A stretch of 64,000 nt of DNA, taken from NCBI GenBank assembly GCA_037039685.1, contig JAWNGF010000016.1:62001-126000 (forward strand), given 5' to 3'. The stretch comes from Ceratobasidium sp. AG-K (taxonomy: Eukaryota > Basidiomycota > Agaricomycetes > Cantharellales > Ceratobasidiaceae). Position 1 is the first letter of the stretch. Every line of letters begins with the position of its first letter. Shown here piece by piece: positions 11,201-22,926 of the stretch. The notes below the pieces were generated by a model. It saw only the letters and a program-made list of their open reading frames with translations. It had not been told where the DNA came from and searched no databases. Made by a program: the position numbers and the translations under genes.

Positions 11201-14200
11201 TACCCCCTTCTCTGGATCATTGCCCTCGGGTGCAGTTTCTGTTGCACCCCTGAAATGAACCTCTGAACTTTTTTTTGCGACACCTTCCTTCGCTCCTTGT
11301 TTCTTTCTTGACTTGAATTTCACTCATGCCCAGGACCGTAAAAATGTCTTCCTGACAGTGTATCCCTACCTTTTTTTCATTGCGTGTAAAATCATTTCTT
11401 TTTTATCAACTCCGATGCGGACATGTGCCAGTCCACGATCGAACAGAATTCGGCCCCGGGAGGATTCCAACCGCTTGTATCCGGAGACACGCATATACGT
11501 GTGCACATTTCTGTCGGCAAAGGTTGTAGACATTTTAAGACAAACGAGATTTGGATCTAAGGGTGGATCCCGTTCCGTGTTTGGACACAGGGCACAACTG
11601 AATGGTATATCTCTATTTCCACATCGAGTATTGTGCTGTGTCCGGGGTCTTGTCGAATTTTCTATTTTATTTTGAATCGCGTATATAATTATTGTGGGGC
11701 CTCGCCCTAGGTTGCAATTTCTGCTGGGAAACTAGCAACGTAACTAAAGAGAAAAGGCCGACTAGGCATGAAAAGGAAGTGCATTGGCAGTTCTTATCGA
11801 GATCTCGAGAATAGCCTAGTCGATAGCTCGGTTTGACAAGTAAACTGGTGTCAGTGCCTAAGCTAGATCTGCTTTAGGGCGTGTTCATAAACGGCTCCGG
11901 CGGCAACGCAACGAATCGTCACCAGAGGCGTACTCCGGGGTCCTACTCGCAGACATCCTCAGAACACAAGTTACCAATAGACAGACATTGCGCACGACAA
12001 ACGAGGAAAGTGTACCACTCACCCGACTGAATTCCGGAACCAGTTTTGGGGCACAACACATAAAATGTCATTCTGATAGACACGTTGTTCACACTACACA
12101 ATTTGTTGATAACGCTCATCTCCAGCGCTCCCGACCATACCAGTTTCGGGGCCGAAGCACGAGATTCCTCCGAGGGAAAGATCCACGACACTAACCCGTT
12201 TCGGAACTTGTTCCTCGTGTTGATAACCATCCCTGTCGAACCGCAAACGCGATCACTTATGTCCTTCGGGGTTATGTATTGTCGCCTTGAGGACTTAGGG
12301 GTATGTGTAGCCGGTTTGAATCGTCTGGATATAGATATACATCCTGTACTTTGTTTCCTGCGTTCTTTGTTGACAAAAGGAGATGATGAGATAAATCCAA
12401 GGGAATAGATCTCATCATATCAGCGCTTGTCGGATCAGTGTCCGGTTTGATTTACCGACGTCATTCGGAGTGGATAACAGTAGCTCGATATTATTTCGCG
12501 TCTATGCTGACTTGTGTTGTCTCACGGTACCAGTTGATATTTGGTGTGGCGAGTGTTTTGTTGAATTATCGTGGCCATCAGTGTGAATATGCGAATATGG
12601 CCACGTTCTGGTGTTCACTCGGCTTTTCTTCTGAATAGTTTTCATGCTATGTTACGACAGGGTATAGCCTATAGATTGTGCGCTGATCTGTGATTCTGGA
12701 TTGGCAGGGTGTCTACTTTCAGGTTCATGTTCTATGAAGAACACAAAGACGTCTCGTGTTATATCGTGAGAACAACGACACCTCATCGCGCAGCATGGCT
12801 CGAGCTGCATTCACGCTCCAATAACGCCCCCCCAATCCCAGACTGCCCTACTAGAGTGTCTCACGTTCAGTCATGGTTTGCATTGGCGAGGTATTTATTA
12901 TAGTCTTGGACGTCATGTACTTCAAGAATAAGACTTGGAGTGTCTAAAATAACATACAGTCAAAGGATAAATGATGCGCTCGTACTGACGAGAATCCAAC
13001 GCCTCACATACCCTTCTCTCGTGCTTTGTACGACTAACTGGTAAGCGCACAGATTGTTGGGAGTGCCTCGTCATTTACGCGAATTTCAGACGCATACCCG
13101 ATCCGAAATGCGAGCGAACGAATCGCCTCAGTTGATTGGCTCGACCCCAGTCAACAAATGCAGCTGCGAAGGTGGAATTGTGCGCCCTTTTACCCCTTGG
13201 ATATTCTGATTTGCTGATCGTCTCGTTAGGACTGTGGCTGCGTTGATTGCGGTTGCGATGCATGCTGCACCATCATGTGAATGGCCCGTACTATCAGCTC
13301 ATGCCCTGGATGCAAACCTATTGGATATACTGTGTTATAGCATTCTGTAATTGCTCATTTCTCGGGCGTTGGAGCGGGGCTTAGATTCAAGCTCAGCACT
13401 CGGTTGTGTCAGATGATTACACATCCGGCTATAGTGTAACCCTCCGTCGTCATTCTCAAGGGGTATCATGGCCACGTTCATGTTGCGTTGGCCGATCCCG
13501 TATGACAACTTTAACAGACGCCACCGCGTCCGGATTGAATGCTGGAGTTGAAAGTCAAACCTACAACCGCTCGATCCGATGCCAAAGCTCAGCCTCCTTG
13601 TTTTTCTGGGCCCTCAAGTATTTCTAAAGCCAAGCTTCCGCGATTGGACACCGACTGGTGACAGATAGCGGCATCTATAGACTCGATCGTCGTCCCCAGA
13701 TGTTCCTGCCTCAAATAATACCTCAGAGCGCGCGGTTTATGCTTTATTGGGATATCATCATAGTTCCCTTTACCGAGACGCATCTATCTCCCATCAACCA
13801 ATGCTAGCGTGAGAGCCGGCCACTACCGCACTTGAATCGGGCGAAGCGCCGGCTAGAGGCGCCACTATCGGGGTTGCTGTTTTCAGCCGGCCACAAGCAC
13901 GATCGTCGGCGCATACCTTGAGCCCTTGTGGACTAGAATCTTCCAAGACAAATGAAGAAGATAGTATCCAATACTTTCATCCGGAACTACCGTACAAGTG
14001 CGGAGAATGTACGCATACAAACAAGTGCATCCGACTGATATACCAGCTATCCAGGGGTAAACACACGGCACCACCCGTGGAACAGGGCATTCATGAAAGG
14101 ACTGTCGGAGACATGACTTGTCGCGAACGCTATGCGTGATTGTTTTCGACTCAGCTCAATCTACCACTACCCAGATAAGTTCTAGCACCAAGAGGGCTCG

Positions 14201-17200
14201 AGGCTCGTGTATTCTGTGACAATGGGACATAAAGGGATGACAATAAATGTATTCTATTTGCCACTTCCGCACGGACTATATCACTACGCCAGATACAAAG
14301 CGGGAATGTGCCGATAGTCTGGCTAACATGGAATAACAACAGACTGGTGTGTATAACCCTGTATTACTTCGTCCCTCGACTTGTCATGAGATATATCTAC
14401 GCGACATATCGTTAGACTGGCCTACAAGTTAGTGGCGCATACGAAAATACGTGGAATGTGATAATTCTCACGCACCTTAACATTTTTGAATTCTCGTTTT
14501 CATATATCCCAGATCAGATTATGTCATCTGGCTGTTCCCCATGCGAGACATCGATCACGAAGGGCCCGATAGCCGATATGCCCCACGAGGTATGACACAT
14601 ACATATGCTCATCTTCATCGAAGACAATGGTTTGTCCGACAGGCCGAATCCAGGTGGGATTTATTCGGTCAATATGTTCCTTGGAAAGGTGGTACCAGAT
14701 GATTCAATTGCCCCATCCTTGACATTCACAACCGCTAACTGAATTACCGCCAGGCCATAGAGGGCCATTATTGCATTACGCCTGAGAGTTATCGCGGAGC
14801 GTACCTGCCACGACACAATCCTGGGGTTTGATGAAATTACGACAGAATAGTCTCGCCTCCTAGAACAAATGAACCAAGACAAATTTATCCAACGGTCCTT
14901 GTGACTACCATCATATGGCAACTTAAAAAATTTCGCTTTTGATAGAGCCCATGTCTGTTTCTTCGTTTCCCATTCTGAGCTTTCGATTCGTATGCGTGGT
15001 CCTTCCGGATCTTGATTCTAGTTTACCACCAGGGGTAAGATATATGTATACCATATGGTGTGAAACCCACATTCGTGGATACTGTACGTATTTAGAGATA
15101 GATCATTCTCACAAGGTGCATGGACAAAACATGTACAACGCCACATACTTAAAATCCAGATGTCGAAGGGCAGGTATATGCATTTCACGTGCCGCTCACC
15201 CCGGATTGTCGCACGGCCTCAATGAACGATTCATTATACATATCTGCCACATAACTTAAATCCCAAACGGGCGACACAGGGTCGAGAGTATGGTCGTGAT
15301 GGCGGTCTGTATGTCGGATCCAGGTCCCAGTTGGCTCGAGATCTGAACACGCATTATGTTAGCGGATTTATGAAAGTCCAATGCAAGCGCGACAATTCCG
15401 GTAGTGGTTCCTTTACTGATCCTTTATACCCTTTTGTAAAGCTCCAATACCGTTATTATTGAAACCCTCGTACATAACCTATTATTTGCCTCTCGTCTAT
15501 CTCGGTTAGATTTGTCGTACAGCCATATACCACAGAAACAAGGGATTGGGATCCCTTCGGACGACTATATGGAAACGTATAAGATCTGATTTACAGCACA
15601 AAGCACAAAGCCTTTGCGGGGTTTCTGGTTATAGATCTCGCTTCAACCAGATTGCCTTTTATCCCGAGCTATTTCAATTGACAAATGGTTGGACAAAAGC
15701 TCCGAGCCCAAAGGCCGAGAACCGATCCATGCGCTCTTGGAGCGCCCAAAGAATATACAGAATCGGAATCGTTGACCGGATAGACCTGCAAACATAATAC
15801 GACTATCTGCTATTTCAAACCCCCCTTAAAGGGGCAACATATTTCTGGGACCGACCCTCGAGTGGCAAGGTTAAAAAAAATATGACGTATATCATAGCCG
15901 GGTGAAGGGACAAGGATCCAGCCGATCAATATGTGACATGAATAAACTCCTGTGTCGTTTGCGAGTACAAAACGCGTGGTCATTGGTTGTATACAGTATT
16001 CAAAACAACCAATATATCCAACCAGATGCTCAAATACCGACAATCATCTATGCCAAACTTACGTATTAGTATTGCGTACAACTCGCACTGAAGCGACAGT
16101 AGCATGTCTACATCAGGAATCTTTGAGTCAACATCATATCCCTATGACATAGCATTGACACTTGATCCACGAGGACTATCCCAGAAAAGTCTATTCTCCA
16201 GCCGTCAGCTTCATCTTTGTATTGACCTGCAGGCAGTACCCGACGCTGGTACTCCTATACACTTGAGCCTCGTTGCTTGCAACCAGGGGCACATTGTGCC
16301 AAATCCTTGACTGGCGTTGTTGCATATGTACCTGGGTTAACCTCTATTGGGCATTACCCCTTTCTTAGAAGTAAGATAATTTTGCCTTGTGCCTCGTGCC
16401 GCCTTCACGTCTTGCGTTCGTGTCCGTTATGGCATTTCCGGGTCGACCTCATATGCTTGTCTTGCTGATGTGTATTCAGTGCCTTCACCATGCGCTAATC
16501 GTTGAATGCATTCGATTTCAGTCCCCCGGAGTCCCTCACTCTATTTTGCCCACGAGTATATGCGATCAGTCCGTCACTCAACTCGCTGTTCTGAGAGGAT
16601 CTGATGGCCGATATAAACAGAAAGGTAGTTTCTTGACTAGACACAATGCCTGCATGTATTTGGCCTGAATTCGCTTATTCGGTTACGTCCCGGATTTTGT
16701 ACGCCGTAGCTCTGCGACATCTTCCTTTCTACCCTGCATCTATTTCTCTCAGTAGCGACTTGTCCTACCCCTGCCACTAGCCTTTCTAAGTTATTGTCCT
16801 AAGTACTCTCCTTTCCAGCGGCCGTTGGGCGTATTTGGTTGGAATGCTGCTAGCAAGAATGAGGACTGGTTGAGAAGATGCTGCTCCCCATCGGGAAGTC
16901 GTCGCAAGGCATGTATGCATGTAACGAGGGCTGTAAATATATGCTATGCCGTCAGCACATGACCAGCTGTTAGATCAGGTTATTTAAAGGCTATGTCCTC
17001 GGTTCAGCAGGGAAAGAGTCGGAAGTATTGCTTTGTAGTCACCCTATTTTTGATCAGTGAAACGAGCCAGGAGACGTATGGCAAGTTTGAACCGAACTTG
17101 TTGATAAAGACGTACCTTCGAATTCCATCCAGGCCTGATCTTCTTTACCATTTCCGGTATCTAACAGCATATGTCGCTTATCAATAAGTGGACACCCTTT

Positions 17201-19144
17201 TGTTGGTATGACGCTTGCCGCTGAGGTAGTTCTTGCCACACTATTCCTCCACAGCGGCAAATCCGTGGCCACCTATCGGCGGTCCTATGCCCATCGAGAG
17301 TGGCAAGTTCGCACTCCCTCTACCGGCATTTGTTCCGCACGCGCCTACGGCACATCAACGCATCTTCTTGTTAGCACATGGCAAGTTCCGGGGCTGAATC
17401 TAAGTTGTGTCGTCTAAAACGGAAGCAATATCACCTACAGATGTATCACCTAGGCTACATAATAGATATTACGAGCAGATACGGGTGTTCAGGGTTAATC
17501 AGGTTCGCGCAAGCGCGCCTTGCCCTGAGATGGGTTCGTCCCACTAGTCAACACTCGTCTTTCCATAGATATCATAATGAGAAGACCTACCGTAATCGAG
17601 CGCTAAAGGCAAGTTGTCTCCATGTATTTGCGCTTAAGGGATATTTACTTATTGATCCGTGGGCGCTAATGTGACTCATGCGAATGGATGAAACATAAGC
17701 GACTTGATATCCGTGACGATTGTGCGACTGACCGCTACATTTTGTCATGATGTGAGTATCTTGTGATGACTAACACAAGTTGGGGAATATTGGGCGGAAA
17801 TCGGACAGGGGTTTAGGCGTTGTTGGACGACACCCACCAGAAGGCGCATATACGTCAATCGGTGTGAAGCTGGGGGAGGCTGCGCATTCCCTTGAGAGCT
17901 CCGTGAGGCGTCTGTGAATAAAGCCTAAATGGCGGAGAGGAAGAGGTCAGCACACCAAGCTCGATGTACGGGGCAAGGTCGCCTTGGGCCGCTCATTAAT
18001 TCTGTGTATACGGCTTGCACGGCATTTGGCCATTGAGCCACAGGTTATTCTATGATCACCTCCCAGCCAGAAAAAGCCAGCGAGTACAGACAAGGGTGAA
18101 GATAAATTCGACACATTGACCGCACTGCAGACATCAAACCTCCGGGATATACAAAGTCCACTCATAGCCGCTGACAGAACACGCAGGTTAACCTGATATT
18201 GAGTGCCAAGATGTAGTTGTTCCAACAAACTCCAACTATAAAATGAGGCCTACTTGAGTATCATGTCAACAACGTTGGTAGATGTTAGCACAAAATCACT
18301 TCTTTTACAGAGACCTGGAGCCCACAGTGCTCTACGGAAAAGAATAAATCTATGCAGATGCAATTGAGTGTACTCCATAGCTAAGAGTTGATGAGCCAAA
18401 CATCGTATGAGACATTCTTATACTTGGGATGATTGCACAAGCAACGAGACATGCTTCGTACGCTTTCCCCAACACGCTGATACTCCACCTCTTCGCCCTT
18501 CGCAAGCATCCAGAATCCATTTAGAGAGCAACCGTATGACGGCTTCGAACGAATCACAACGTCCACGTACATGAGCTCAACAGCGACTCCTGCCCTCAAG
18601 CTAACGAAAGAAGAAATATTTACACATACATAAGATAGGGGCAGACACACAGAAGAGATAAATACGAGGTGCAGGCCTCGAGTCCACCACGCTCCTCAGG
18701 ATTAGATGATGTCATGTGGTGGTTCTGAATGTATAGTTACTTGGCATAGGTGTCAAGTGACCTCAGATATAAATGAGCGGTTGACGGTCCGCAAGTATAC
18801 AGGGGTGATCAATAGACTACATCATGGGGGGTTAGGTTACCATCCTAGGTAGGACACGTTATAGGGCCAGCAACGAACTCTCTTGCATATTCTCGAACGT
18901 CTGGTATAGGGTGTTACTACTTTGGTAGTGTTATGATAACCCATGCCGTTGTGTGGTCCTTGGCTCGGAGCACAAACACGCTGAATGCACGCGATAACCA
19001 ATGGTCCTTGCCAGTTGACACCAGCCAGCACCCACGTGACTCTGCCGCCGAGCGCTCTGTGCGCCTCACCACCGCCAGTCGGTCATCGTCACGTACGTTC
19101 ACGGCCGCCTCGCAGCACGTTGCTCACACGCCCGTTCACGCAGC
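11201..19144. other. Gene desert of 7.9 kb
   Basis: No frame longer than about 107 codons occurs here, and none of the short ones forms an exon chain or resembles a family. Base composition is visibly more AT-rich than in the flanking gene islands, and CpG-rich codon patterns disappear after about 11.7 kb. The first 500 bp are probably the 3' flank of the basic-repeat gene. A minus-strand frame at 11943-12230 is the most gene-like item but has no supporting splice partner. I see no terminal repeats or transposase motifs by eye. Confidence 0.5.
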
Positions 19145-19402
19145 ATGTCTTCAACAGTCCATCTCATCTCACGAATCAAGCCCCTAAAGATCTCCACGCT
19201 CCCACCCTCGGCAGTCGTCCGACCCGCACCGACCAGTGCTGTATCGAAATCCAAGCCCCCCGTGCGCGTGGTGGATGTGTTGGCGGCTCAAAATGGACCG
19301 AAGAATTTGAGGATCGAGGAGTTTAGGAATGAGCGACGGGATTGGGTGGGTGTGAAGCCCGAGACGAGGGAGGCGTTGATGAAGGCCTTGAGAGAAAAGT
19401 AG
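19145..19402 (+). CDS. Small 85-residue protein, unknown
   Basis: A single-exon frame of 85 codons with the GC-rich codon use of the neighbouring conserved genes. It starts MSSTVHLISRIKPLKISTL, a Ser/Arg/Lys-bearing, acid-free N-terminus compatible with a mitochondrial presequence. It ends in a charged helix-like segment, LRIEEFRNERRDWVGVKPE, then TREALMKALREK. It is convergent with EMC5, whose stop lies only 76 bp beyond. A CACGTG box sits about 110 bp upstream at 19034-19039. I do not recognise the family. Its real status rests on codon use, position and the well-formed charged C-terminus, so a short conserved fungal protein is likely but not proven. Confidence 0.55.
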   Translation: MSSTVHLISRIKPLKISTLPPSAVVRPAPTSAVSKSKPPVRVVDVLAAQNGPKNLRIEEFRNERRDWVGVKPETREALMKALREK

Positions 19403-19478
19403 AGTGAGTTTTTCGGTGGATTTAGTTTCGGTGGGTTGGGCTTATGATTGTCTAGCATGAAATATATTAAGTGCTGTA

Positions 19479-19991
19479 TTACTCTGCGGGCTTTCCTCCG
19501 AACAAGAGTCTCCCGCGGTGGTTGAAGGATGCGAATCCGAGCCGCGAGTGCACGTCGTCGATTTTGCTGTGAAAAAAAAGTTAGGAGCGAAGGGACTAGA
19601 ACGTGAGACTGACCGGTTGCGCATTTCGCTGGCCCAAGAGTTTTCCTTGAGGTCCGGAGCCTGGATGGCTGCTCCGACGAGAAAGACGGCCAGCGCGAGG
19701 AAACACTCGATTATAATCTGCAACGTGTGAGCGCGCGGTATACACACACCGCTCCACTCACATCCGCCGGCAGCCTGGTGGGCGTTGGCCGATCGAGAGC
19801 CTTGAGCAGCGATAAATCTGGGAAAGAATGATGAATAAACATCGTGTATTGGAGACGTGGACGTACGTTCATAGGCAGAATAGGCAGCTGGTGTGGTTTG
19901 TCAGAGCAGATAGGAGGTTCGGCTGGTGCTCACCATGCAATAGGCCGAGTATGGCGATGGCGATGATGCCCTTTCCTGCGTTGCGGGCCAT
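19479..19991 (-). CDS. EMC5: ER membrane protein complex subunit 5 (EMC5/MMGT1)
   Basis: Four exons encode about 115 residues. The start MARNAGKGIIAIAILGLLHG at 19991 gives the first membrane helix. After short introns come a short AAYSAYE exon and DLSLLKALDRPTRLPADV, then the second helix IIECFLALAVFLVGAAIQA, then DLKENSWASEM and the family hallmark FASFNHRGRLLFGGKPAE before the stop. Length, two helices near the N-terminal half and the FNHRGR-LF end match EMC5. The EMC inserts tail-anchored and multipass proteins into the ER membrane. The gene is divergent from DNM1. Confidence 0.93.
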
Positions 19992-20129
19992 GGTGGGATG
20001 AAATGGCGGGTTCTGGAGATGCAGGTGGGGTCCTCGAGGCTTCACGTGTCGGCGCTTGACGCGAGGCACTGGGCTCTGAGCACGCTTATAAGCACCACCA
20101 CCGCTCTGTTTCCCCACAACCCACCGGCC
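19992..20129. promoter_or_regulatory. 138-bp divergent promoter between EMC5 and DNM1
   Basis: Only 138 bp separate the two start codons, so the promoters must overlap. A TATAA sequence occurs at about 20087-20091 in plus orientation (cttataagc, itself partly palindromic), some 40 bp before the DNM1 ATG. A CACGTG box lies near 20043. Confidence 0.6.
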
Positions 20130-22926
20130 ATGGATAACGATCTCATCCAACTCGTCAACAAGCTCCAGGACACGTTTGCCAACCTTGGTGCGTCGCATAT
20201 ATCTGTTGTTGCTTTTATTCACGTGAGCACAGGCGGCGAGCTGGACATGCCGCAGATTGCGGTGGTAAGTAGATCGTTTTGTATATTATCGTTTGCTTAC
20301 GCCCTGCGACCAGGTCGGCAGCCAGTCCGCGGGCAAGTCGAGTGTGCTCGAGACGTGAGCCCAGTGACCTACGATCAAATTTATTTGCTAATTATTTTAT
20401 AGGATCGTCGGCAGAGACTTTTTGCCTCGCGGCCAGGGCATCGTGACCCGGCGACCGCTGGTGCTACAGCTGATCCACACGCCCGAGCCAGCGACCGAGT
20501 ACGGCCAATTCCTGCACACCGACAAGAAATTCTCCGATTTTGGTGAAATTCGCCGTGAAATCGAGGCAGAGACGTTCCGTGTCGCTGGGCAGAACAAGGG
20601 CGTGTCCAAGCTGCCCATCTCACTGAGGATCTACAGTCCACACGTGCTCAACCTCACGCTCGTCGATCTCCCCGGTCTCACCAAGGTCAGTCCACATACC
20701 GTGCCTGATCGTCGCTCATGCCCCGATAGATCCCGGTAGGCGACCAACCCTCGGACATTGAGCGACAGATTCGAAACCTCATTGTCGATTATATAACAAA
20801 GCCCAATTGGTGCGATATTAATTTTTTTCATTTCATTTCACGTGCTTATCCCAAGCAGCGTCATCCTCGCCGTCTCGCCCGCCAATGTCGATCTCGCCAA
20901 TTCTGATTCGCTCAAGCTCGCGCGCACCGTCGACCCCCAGGGCAAGCGCACGATCGGTGTGCTGACCAAGCTCGACCTCATGGATGCCGGAACCCATGCC
21001 CTCGATATTCTCACCGGTCGCGTGTACCCGCTCAAGCTCGGCTTTATTGGTGTCGTCAACCGTAGTCAGCAGGACATCAATACGGAGCGATCGATGGAGG
21101 ATGCCCGCATCAACGAGACCAAGTTCTTTAGGGAGCATGCTGCCTATCGGAATATCGCGCACAAGCAGGGCACGGCTTACCTCGCCAAGACCCTGAACCA
21201 GGTCAGTACCTGTATGCTATCATGAACGCCCACTCATCTCGTTGCAGGTCTTGATCAACCATATTCGCGAAAAGCTCCCGGACATGAAGGCGCGGTTGAA
21301 CACGCTCATGGGCCAGACCCAGCAAGAGCTCAACTCGTTTGGCGATTCGAGCTTGTTTGGCGACGCACATCAGGTACGCACCAAGTCCTTGATCAATCCT
21401 AATCTAACTCTTGCGTCAACAGAAGGGAGCTCTGATCCTTCGTTTGATGACCCAATTCGCACGCGACTTTGTGTCCTCGATCGAAGGAACCTCGCTCGAC
21501 ATTTCGACCAAGGAGCTCTCGGGCGGCGCACGAATCTACTACATCTTCAACGACGTATTCGGCCACGCCCTCAACTCGCTCGACGCCGCCGGGAGCCTCT
21601 CGACCCAAGACATCCGCACCGCGATCCGCAACTCGCACGGCCCTCGCCCGAGCATGTTTGTCCCCGAACTCGCCTTCGACTTGCTCGTCAAGCCCCAGAT
21701 CAAGCTCCTCGAATCGCCCAGTCTGCGCTGCGTCGAACTCGTCTACGAAGAGCTCGTCAAGATTTGCCACAATTGCACCAGCAAGGAGCTCGCCCGGTTC
21801 CCCAAACTCCATACCGAGCTCATCGAGGCCATCTCTGAGCTCCTCCGGGAACGACTCGGCCCGACGAGCGAGTACACCCAGAGCCTGATCGACATCCAGG
21901 CCGCGTACATCAACACGAACCACCCCTCGTTTATGCGCAACGACCAGGCAGTGATGAGCATGGCCGAGCGCACGCGCAAGCCTACCAAAAAGGCCGAGAA
22001 GAGCGCCAAGGTCCGTGTAGGTTGATTCGGTTCGCACGCGTATGCCCTCTGACCAACCCACAGCAGCCACTCAACACGAGCGACGCCCCCGATGACGACT
22101 TGGAAGAACTCGACCTCGTCACCCCGAGCGGCCCGGCTCCTCCGAACCCTATCCACTCTGCACCCGCCCGGCCGAGGTTGAGCGATGCGGCGAAACACTC
22201 GGACCCCGAGACGACGTCCAACGCTGGCCGCAAGCACCGCGAGAAGCACCGTCGCGCGTCGTCTGTTACGGGCTCCGACGTCGCCTCGGGCCCCAAGGAC
22301 ACGTTCCTCGGCTACTTTTTCGGTGGGCAGCCCCCGGCGAGCGGGGCGATGACGCCGAATAGTATGAACGGGAGCAGGGTTGTGGGCGCGACGACGGCCG
22401 CGCTCCTCGGTCCCCGCCACGAGCGCTCGATCGGGCGGGACACGATGAGCGAGAGTGGAGCTCCCCCTTCAGCTTTCGAGACGCGTGGGCGCTCGCTCGA
22501 GTCGCCCCAGAATGCGGCGTACGATATGAAGAGTCTAGGACGGCACATCGAGGCTGTGAGTGCCCCCCCACTTTGGTGATGGCTAGTACTAACCCTAGGC
22601 AGCTTCCGGCCGAGGGTGATCTCACCACGAGCCAGCGCGACGAATGGGAGACTTCTCTCATTCGCTCGCTCATTGCTTCCTACTTTGGTATCGTGCGCCA
22701 GACGATCCAGGATATCGTCCCCAAGGCGATCATGCACCTGCTCGTTAACCATACCTGCCAACAAGTCCAAAACCGCCTGGTCTCCACGCTGTACAACCCA
22801 GAAAAGTTTGACAGCCTGTTGCACGAGGACGAGAACTTGGTGAGCGAGCGCGCCCGGGTCAAGGCGCTCTTGGACGCGTACAAGGAGGCATTCAAGACCC
22901 TGAGCGAGGTCAGCTTGAATGCGTGA
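20130..22926 (+). CDS. DNM1: Dynamin-related GTPase, mitochondrial/peroxisomal fission type
   Basis: A multi-exon gene of about 780 codons. It starts [20 protein letters not shown]. Splicing gives the P-loop [13 protein letters not shown], then [19 protein letters not shown] (switch I), DLPGLT (switch II), [10 protein letters not shown] and VNRSQQD. The middle domain/stalk follows ([45 protein letters not shown]). A variable insert rich in Pro, Ser and charged residues includes FLGYFFGG. The GTPase effector domain ends it ([39 protein letters not shown]). No PH or Pro-rich domain is present. The effector domain and RRPLVLQL context favour Dnm1/DRP1 over Vps1. It acts as helical oligomers that constrict mitochondrial and peroxisomal outer membranes. 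Confidence 0.93.

Noticed and set aside
11943..12230. 95-codon minus-strand frame in the desert
   Set aside because: Looks faintly coding but has no splice partners or recognised family, so kept only as a note in the desert entry.
12300..12340. tRNA B-box-like ggtttgaatcg
   Set aside because: No matching A box, acceptor stem or cloverleaf could be drawn around it.
21399..22070. 223-codon minus-strand frame
   Set aside because: Shadow of the DNM1 middle domain on the opposite strand.
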